Below the pieces are notes generated by a model. It saw only the letters and a list, made by a program, of their open reading frames with translations, had not been told where the DNA came from and did not search any database. Below are positions 59,160-64,000 of a DNA stretch of 64,000 bases, one piece after another. This DNA comes from Rhyzopertha dominica. Lineage: Eukaryota; Arthropoda; Insecta; Coleoptera; Bostrichidae. Position 1 is the stretch's first letter. Each line of letters begins with the position of its first letter. The stretch covers positions 30,065,786-30,129,785 of the forward strand of contig QCXZ01000041.1 in the NCBI GenBank assembly GCA_025024175.1, given 5' to 3'. Made by a program: the position numbers and the translations under genes.

Positions 59160-61220
59160 CTTCTCCTCCTCCCTTTAGTTCGGCATCCTCTCGCGTCTTC
59201 TTTATTCGAAATGCCAGCCGCCACTGCTGTTACGTAAGTTATTCAAAACCTAGATCATTAATTTTCTGCCAAGATTTTTTTTTAATTCATTCCCTTCTTT
59301 ACTCTCCCATAATCTATAAAGGGCATTGCCTCTAACTAGAAGACTTTCCCATTGCTCAAAATAGGCTTTTAAAACAGTACCAGTTGAAAATGCTTAACAA
59401 AATTCCGGTTTCAGTCCTCAAGCTTTCTATATTTTGTTCATCATAACATCTTGTTAAACCTACTGAAAATTATTAAATACACTTAAGTTCCATTGATTTC
59501 GAAAGTTACTTTTGCATGTAAAAAAATCTTCTTTTGCTGGAAATAATTTGTACAACTGTCACCGCATGGTGGTCTTGATAGTGCATCAGCACGTGCTTGT
59601 TGTTTTCTAGGTTGACGAGTCCCGAAGTCATAATGCTGAAAAATATTATCAACCATTGTAACCAGAATGGTCTGTTGTTAAGACAAATCTTTCTCCGTAT
59701 AATAGATAAAGAAAACTGTTTATTGATTTAACCATTGCATAGAGGTATTTTCTTGTCACACACTAGTTTTTCTGAACTTGCTATAGTCTTGCTGGAGTAA
59801 TTAACGACACCTTCTTATTCTTAAGGTACTACAAAGCCAATGTCAATGCGCCTTTGCCTTCGATAAGCATCACAGTTTCAATCTTCAGTGCACTAAAGCT
59901 TACACCTTTTTTCTGTTAAGCTGACTTCATATATGGTTGCCGGAACCTTTCAATTCTTCATGTCATCAGTTTTTTCAAGGTCAGTCTGGCCACCCTCCCT
60001 AGACAGATCATGACCCAAGTATCTGACTTTTATTTAAAACAGGAGACAGATGATTTAACGAGGAGGGCCGATTTCTCCATCAAAAACTTTTGGAAAATAT
60101 AACTACATCATTCAGACCAGATAAATACCAGGAATTTTTACAATATAAGCATTGAAAGGGCATGCTTATGCCAGTACTTGTAGCATTACACAACCCAAAC
60201 GGCATTATAGTGAATTGACACTCGCAGCAACCACTCTGAAAATCCCCTGCAAAAAGCCAAGAAGAATTACCTATAGCATTATTTCTATAATCAATTCCTG
60301 AAAGTTGTTATGAATTTTTTTCTTAACTCATTCAATTTTTTATAATCAACATGGCATCTAATAGACCCATTTTTCTTTATAGGTAACAAGTAATATAAGG
60401 GAAGCCCAGGGTCTTGTTGAAAGTTCAATAACACCTATTTTCGACATGTTTCTAACAATCTCGTAAATTTCACCATTACGAGAAAGAAGAACTCTACGGG
60501 AAAGCTGTTTTATCAAATTTATGTTTCATTGGTTGTGTAAGTCCAGTCCTACAGTTTTCGCGAAAATCTCTTCAAATTCATTCTGTAAAAAACACTTCTT
60601 GCCTGTTCGTTCGATAAATCTTGAACACTACGCTCAAATAATTATGTATAAGTAACTATCAGAGAGTCTGTTATGAAATGTATTCTTGTTATCGACAGAA
60701 AGCTCTCATTTTCCAATGAATTATTCAGATTTTATAACCCCTAGGGTATTTTTTTTTTAATTTTAGCAGCATTACCTATCTGCAACATTAAAAAAAACCA
60801 ATGATAACCTTNAAGATTAGAGTAAACCTTGGCAATATTTAGCGTTCATATATGTATATCCCGTATTGTAAAATGTTTGCGCCAAAAACCCTTCTTTCCT
60901 CTTTAATTCTGTTACGTTGGATGTGCACCTCTTCATTTCTGGCTTCTAAAATGTTTACTTTTCGATCTCCAAAGCAACCACAGGTAGTAAAAGACACCAC
61001 AAAACCTTCATGATCTATCAGTAAGTCGGCAATTTTAAATTAACGTTTTCCAACCTTTATAACTGAGATCTCATCATCGTTAGTAGTTAGCACCCTTCAA
61101 AATAATCCATTAGGGACTGCTCCAACAAGCGAAATTTTGATTTTAAGTTTCAGTAAAGATTTTAGCTACATTGGCACTAGTGTCAACTAACATCTTATGA
61201 GGAATGTCTTCTATAAATCC
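59160..61220 (-). pseudogene. Ty3/gypsy LTR retrotransposon pol relic
   Basis: On the minus strand the pol domains are in the usual order. Aspartic protease: MLVDTSANVAKI (about 61215-61175), the D-T-G/S-A active site. Reverse transcriptase: RNMSKIGVIELSTRPWAS (about 60460-60400), MPFGLCNA (about 60210-60190), and GLNDVVIFSKSF (about 60110-60080), in which the first Asp of the catalytic YxDD is Asn. DLSREGGQTDLEKTDDMKNW then corresponds to GHxVSxxGVxTDPxKIxAxxxW. RNase H end: ADALSRPPCGDSC (about 59605-59565). Integrase N-terminus: LKAYFEQWESLLVRGNALYR (about 59370-59310), then SSGGWHFE. Stops and frameshifts disable every domain. The integrase core, gag and both LTRs were not found. Details such as ADALSRPPCG fit the common insect gypsy/mag-like lineages. 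Confidence 0.93.
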
Positions 61221-61500
61221 CAAATTAAATATGCATTCGAAAATAGTTTTATTAAAAAACTAAACAATTTACATTATAATGTCCAACTTGTTACTGAAAA
61301 ATGCGTATGTAACAATCTGCAGCATTTAGACCTCTGTATGCTGACAGTATAAGATATTTCTGATTTAGTTAAAAGTATACAGCACACACCCTTAAATTCT
61401 GTTAAAAGATCAATAAGTAAACAATTTGATAGAATGACTATTGCAATACTTACAGAACAAGTCTAACTGCTGTAGGTTATGTGATAAACGAAACACTTTA
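61221..61500. other. Spacer, possibly decayed gag region
   Basis: On the minus strand this would be the position of gag upstream of the protease, but no CCHC zinc knuckle or other gag motif could be read. Confidence 0.35.
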
Positions 61501-62034
61501 AAAACAAATGACTGTATAGGGTAGGGGTACCATAGTACTGATTTCTCTAATTCGATATCCTAGTGTATAGAGGGCTTTTCAGAATGGGGTCGTTTCATTA
61601 GTTGCAGCTAATATTTTAATCAGCTGATGTTCATTTGTTTTTTTATTATCACCATTAGATTTTTCTCAAAAAATTGAGAAACTTTCCCGTTTGAAACACT
61701 AGTCTAGGGCGTCAAATAGAAAAGGTAGCTATTGTAAAATGTTTCGTGAACAACAATTGTTGAACATGAGATATTTCAAAAACAAATGACTGCATGGTAG
61801 TGGCACCTTAGTACTTTTTGTTTTACTTGAAAGCCCTTGATCCAATGCGTCATAAAAAAATGGGATCGTTCTATTTAAAAACTTGTAGTCGATATTTCGG
61901 TCAGTTGATGTTTAATTGTTTTTTTTTGTAAATCCACAAAATTCGACTCAATATAAGCCACTAGTCTACGATGTCAAATAAAAAAGTTAGCTATTGTAGA
62001 CTTTTACAGCGAACACCCCGTATATGCCGAAGAT
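61501..62034. repeat. Two diverged tandem copies of a unit of about 270 bp
   Basis: AAAACAAATGACTG begins at 61501 and again at 61779. Matching landmarks follow in the same order in both copies: a GGxACCxTAGTACT string, a TGGGxTCGTT string, a CAGxTGATGTTxATTTGTTTTTTT run, then CACTAGTCTAxGxxGTCAAATA and TTAGCTATTGTA. The copies differ by many substitutions and indels, so the duplication is old. The second copy ends GCGAACACCCCGTATA, close to the inverted TACAGGGTGTTCG end of insect DNA elements, which suggests that the pair is the repeated interior of such an element. The matching left end was not found. Confidence 0.8.
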
Positions 62035-62362
62035 GTTTTAATGATATTTGTAATTTTGCGATCGCTATATTCAGGTTATTGTCAAACACTTAGTTGGGAC
62101 AGAAAAATAGCTGGATTGCACATTTAATACCCAAAGTACCCATGTACAGTGGCCTTCATAAGTAATGTCGTACGGGACGGTGGCGAAAATAAGGATGCGC
62201 CCATTTCACTGCAACCCGATATTCAGCTGCGGACGACGTAGATGTCGCAAAAGAAGAGATACATCCTTCTACTTTCTTTAAGCCTCAAGTGGTATACTCA
62301 AACAAGTTTTAGCATTTAATGCAATATTAAAACTGTATTGGAGAGAAAGCGCGACTGTCTAC

Positions 62363-62534
62363 TTGTATGTAAAGAGTATACTAAGCGGGCTTAGCAGTTA
62401 TTAAAGCACAAGTTAGCTCTTTAAATCCTGATGAAGGAATAGAAATAAATTCCGAAAGCTTGAGACTAGTGTGTTTAACAACTTATGCTTTATTGATTGC
62501 TAAGCCCGCTTAGTTTATCCTTACATGCATACAA
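62363..62534. mobile_element. Small inverted-repeat element with an internal CTGATGA...GAAA hairpin
   Basis: ACTAAGCGGGCTTAGCA (62380-62396) is exactly inverted at 62498-62514. The similarity extends outward on both sides, with gaps, to about 35 bp. Each end is itself a near palindrome (CTAAGC/GGGCTTAG). Inside, CTGATGA (62428-62434) precedes a GGAAT/ATTCC stem and GAAA (62454-62457), the same arrangement as at 57401-57428. The length of about 170 bp, the inverted ends and the lack of a frame fit a MITE, but the superfamily is unknown. Confidence 0.75.
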
Positions 62535-63475
62535 TTTTTAATGTAATCAGAAAGAAAATAGAAACAACAATTTTTAATAAAAGGCGTAAAGTTTTTTATT
62601 TGTAAGAACATCTTTTATGATATCTGTCCCCTTTGTAAAAAAGCAATGCTTGTTGCAACCACATATATGATTTCTTTTATTAAAATTATTTAATTTTTAA
62701 TGTTTATTGCTTTGCTAATTTCCATTTGTTAACAAAAACCTATTTAATTTAAATATATTCTAGCTTTTAACNACTAACGAAATAACTGCAACATTTTTAA
62801 TAAAAGCTATACCTATAGTTTAGGTATTTGTTAATTTTACAGTCAATAGCAGTTATACCTAATAATTGCTATAAAATTTATCAAGTTAATTTTTAACGTA
62901 AATTAGTCTTTATTTATAACTATAACAAAAAACCATTGTTTATCAACCTTACTATACTAATACTATTAAAAAAAGATGTGAAAAATTACTAATGTATATG
63001 CAGCTTTCCATCATTCTTTAGACTGATTATTCAGCTTTTGCATCTCACTTAATCCTTATCTTATTACATCTCTAAATTATAATGACGAGCAACTTATTTC
63101 TTGTTTTCTTATTAAGAACGTTCATTATCAACACTGTTAAAATGTACAGAATTTTGTTCGCCTGCCAGTTTCTCCCGAACCTGAAGTGAGTAAAAATTCA
63201 AACAAAGTAACCGCAAGCAAATGAGGGTCGATTTATGGGTTTATGACGACGGGCGCACTCCACCACCAGTGCAAAAATAATCCCACCATGAAATCCCAAA
63301 CAGCAGCCTACGCGGCCAAGCATTTCAGGTAAATGGTATCGGTATCTCCGGTGACGATTACAAACAATTTAGGAAAGAAATGCAACCAGGACTATGGCAC
63401 GTTCTACACACAACAAAATAAGTGTTTGCCAACATTTTTGCATTTAAAAAAATTGTAGAGGTACTTTTGCAGAAT
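62535..63475. other. AT-rich non-coding stretch, nothing recognised
   Basis: No supported feature. The 63170-63420 part is less AT-rich and has no recognisable frame. An N lies near 62772. Confidence 0.5.
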
Positions 63476-63720
63476 CACATTAAATTATAAGATAATATTT
63501 TGTCGGATAGATCGCTGCCTCTTGAAAAACACTGACAAAAAATTAATAGTCTGACGTTTCAATTACAACTGTAATCGACAAAGATTACAGTTGTAATTGA
63601 AACGTCAGACTATTAATTTTTTGTCAGTGTTTTTCAAGAGGCAGCGATCTATCAGACAAAATATTATCTTATTATATTATGGACGCTGAAAGCATTCACC
63701 CTCGTACACATTAAATTATA
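63476..63720. mobile_element. Foldback hairpin element flanked by a 14-bp direct repeat
   Basis: Arms of about 90 bp (63488-63576 and 63583-63672) pair almost perfectly around a 6-nt loop, GACAAA. The whole insert is bounded by the exact direct repeat CACATTAAATTATA at 63476-63489 and 63707-63720. The hairpin does not fill the insert: 34 bp (TTATGGACGCTGAAAGC and following) lie between the right arm and the right direct repeat. A 14-bp target duplication is longer than that of most DNA transposons and is more typical of target-primed retroposition, so the origin is open. There is no coding capacity. Confidence 0.9.
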
Positions 63721-64000
63721 TACACGGGCAATATAGAACGGAAAATCGCTGTCACTAATCTAACACGATTAATATTAGCTATTTTTTTTCGTATCAAAAT
63801 CACCAACAGGGACTTGACGTCACACAGATCTCAAATCATTCGGATCCGTTTGTGCCCGATATGAGAAAACATTAAGTCAAAGTCTTTGCCGTACCATTTT
63901 GATCTCTCGTGTTTTCTTTATCTGTTTTCACCAATTTGTCCATAAAATCGTTAACTTCTTTATATATTCCCTCATTCAAGCCCGGGCGATGACAATTTTC
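63721..64000. other. End of window, nothing recognised
   Basis: The last 280 bp carry no supported feature. Confidence 0.5.

Noticed and set aside
62428..62457. Complete hammerhead ribozyme at the second motif
   Set aside because: The core hairpin is present, but I could not pair a convincing helix I with a proper NUH site. Kept only as a sister of the 57.4-kb candidate.
1..64000. CRISPR array, rRNA genes or bacterial operons
   Set aside because: No regularly spaced direct repeats, no rRNA segments and no runs of tightly packed frames were seen. The DNA is eukaryotic, so GTG and TTG starts carry no weight here.

Overview
This is AT-rich eukaryotic DNA, almost certainly from an insect nuclear genome. 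A beetle is my best guess, but the order cannot be settled from the sequence. Support comes from the relic families present (mariner, Tc1-like DDE, jockey-type and other non-LTR reverse transcriptases, Ty3/gypsy), from non-autonomous elements that start TACAGGGTG, from dispersed taggtacc-type words and from scattered single-base N calls typical of a draft assembly. No bacterial-style gene, ribosome-binding site, operon, rRNA gene or CRISPR array is present. Many of the longer open frames start at GTG or TTG, which would not serve as starts here.

I find no intact cellular gene that I can name. The window looks like a gene-poor intergenic or large-intron region filled with decayed transposable elements. 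Left to right: a TACAGGGTG element with long imperfect inverted ends (1947-2870); a TA-flanked element with many TAGAGT/ACTCTA words near its ends (6204-7772) next to a mariner transposase relic (7818-8085); a second mariner relic (10330-10885) and a probable tRNA-headed SINE (10900-11185); a 209-bp MITE (17263-17471); a LINE reverse transcriptase relic (20990-21650); a mariner with both ends (28770-29702); a reverse-strand mariner (30330-31320); a jockey-type reverse transcriptase relic (31540-32440); inverted 59-bp arms around an acidic frame (40107-40931); a 1-kb foldback palindrome (43741-44769); a Tc1-like DDE relic (45159-46070); a reverse-strand Ty3/gypsy pol relic covering protease, reverse transcriptase, RNase H and the integrase N-terminus (59160-61220); a duplicated 270-bp unit (61501-62034); a small inverted-repeat element (62363-62534); and a 90-bp-arm hairpin flanked by a 14-bp direct repeat (63476-63720).

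Between these lie less AT-rich, CpG-containing islands (15000-15670, 19040-19390, 22600-23140, 37430-37980, 42060-42790, 47450-47960, 54540-54900). They stand out from the AT-rich background and could be regulatory elements or undetected exons. A few open frames look more protein-like than chance would give but are not recognised: 46814-47326 (-), 48696-49028 (+), 50714-50932 (-, cysteine-rich with a loosely interleukin-17-like spacing), 55830-56010 (+, with splice-like edges) and 57067-57321 (-).

The features do not form a working pathway. Every recognised coding element is broken by stops, frameshifts, deletions or loss of catalytic residues. The least expected structures are a hammerhead-like fold at 57393-57442, the very symmetrical foldbacks, and the inverted repeat around the acidic frame.
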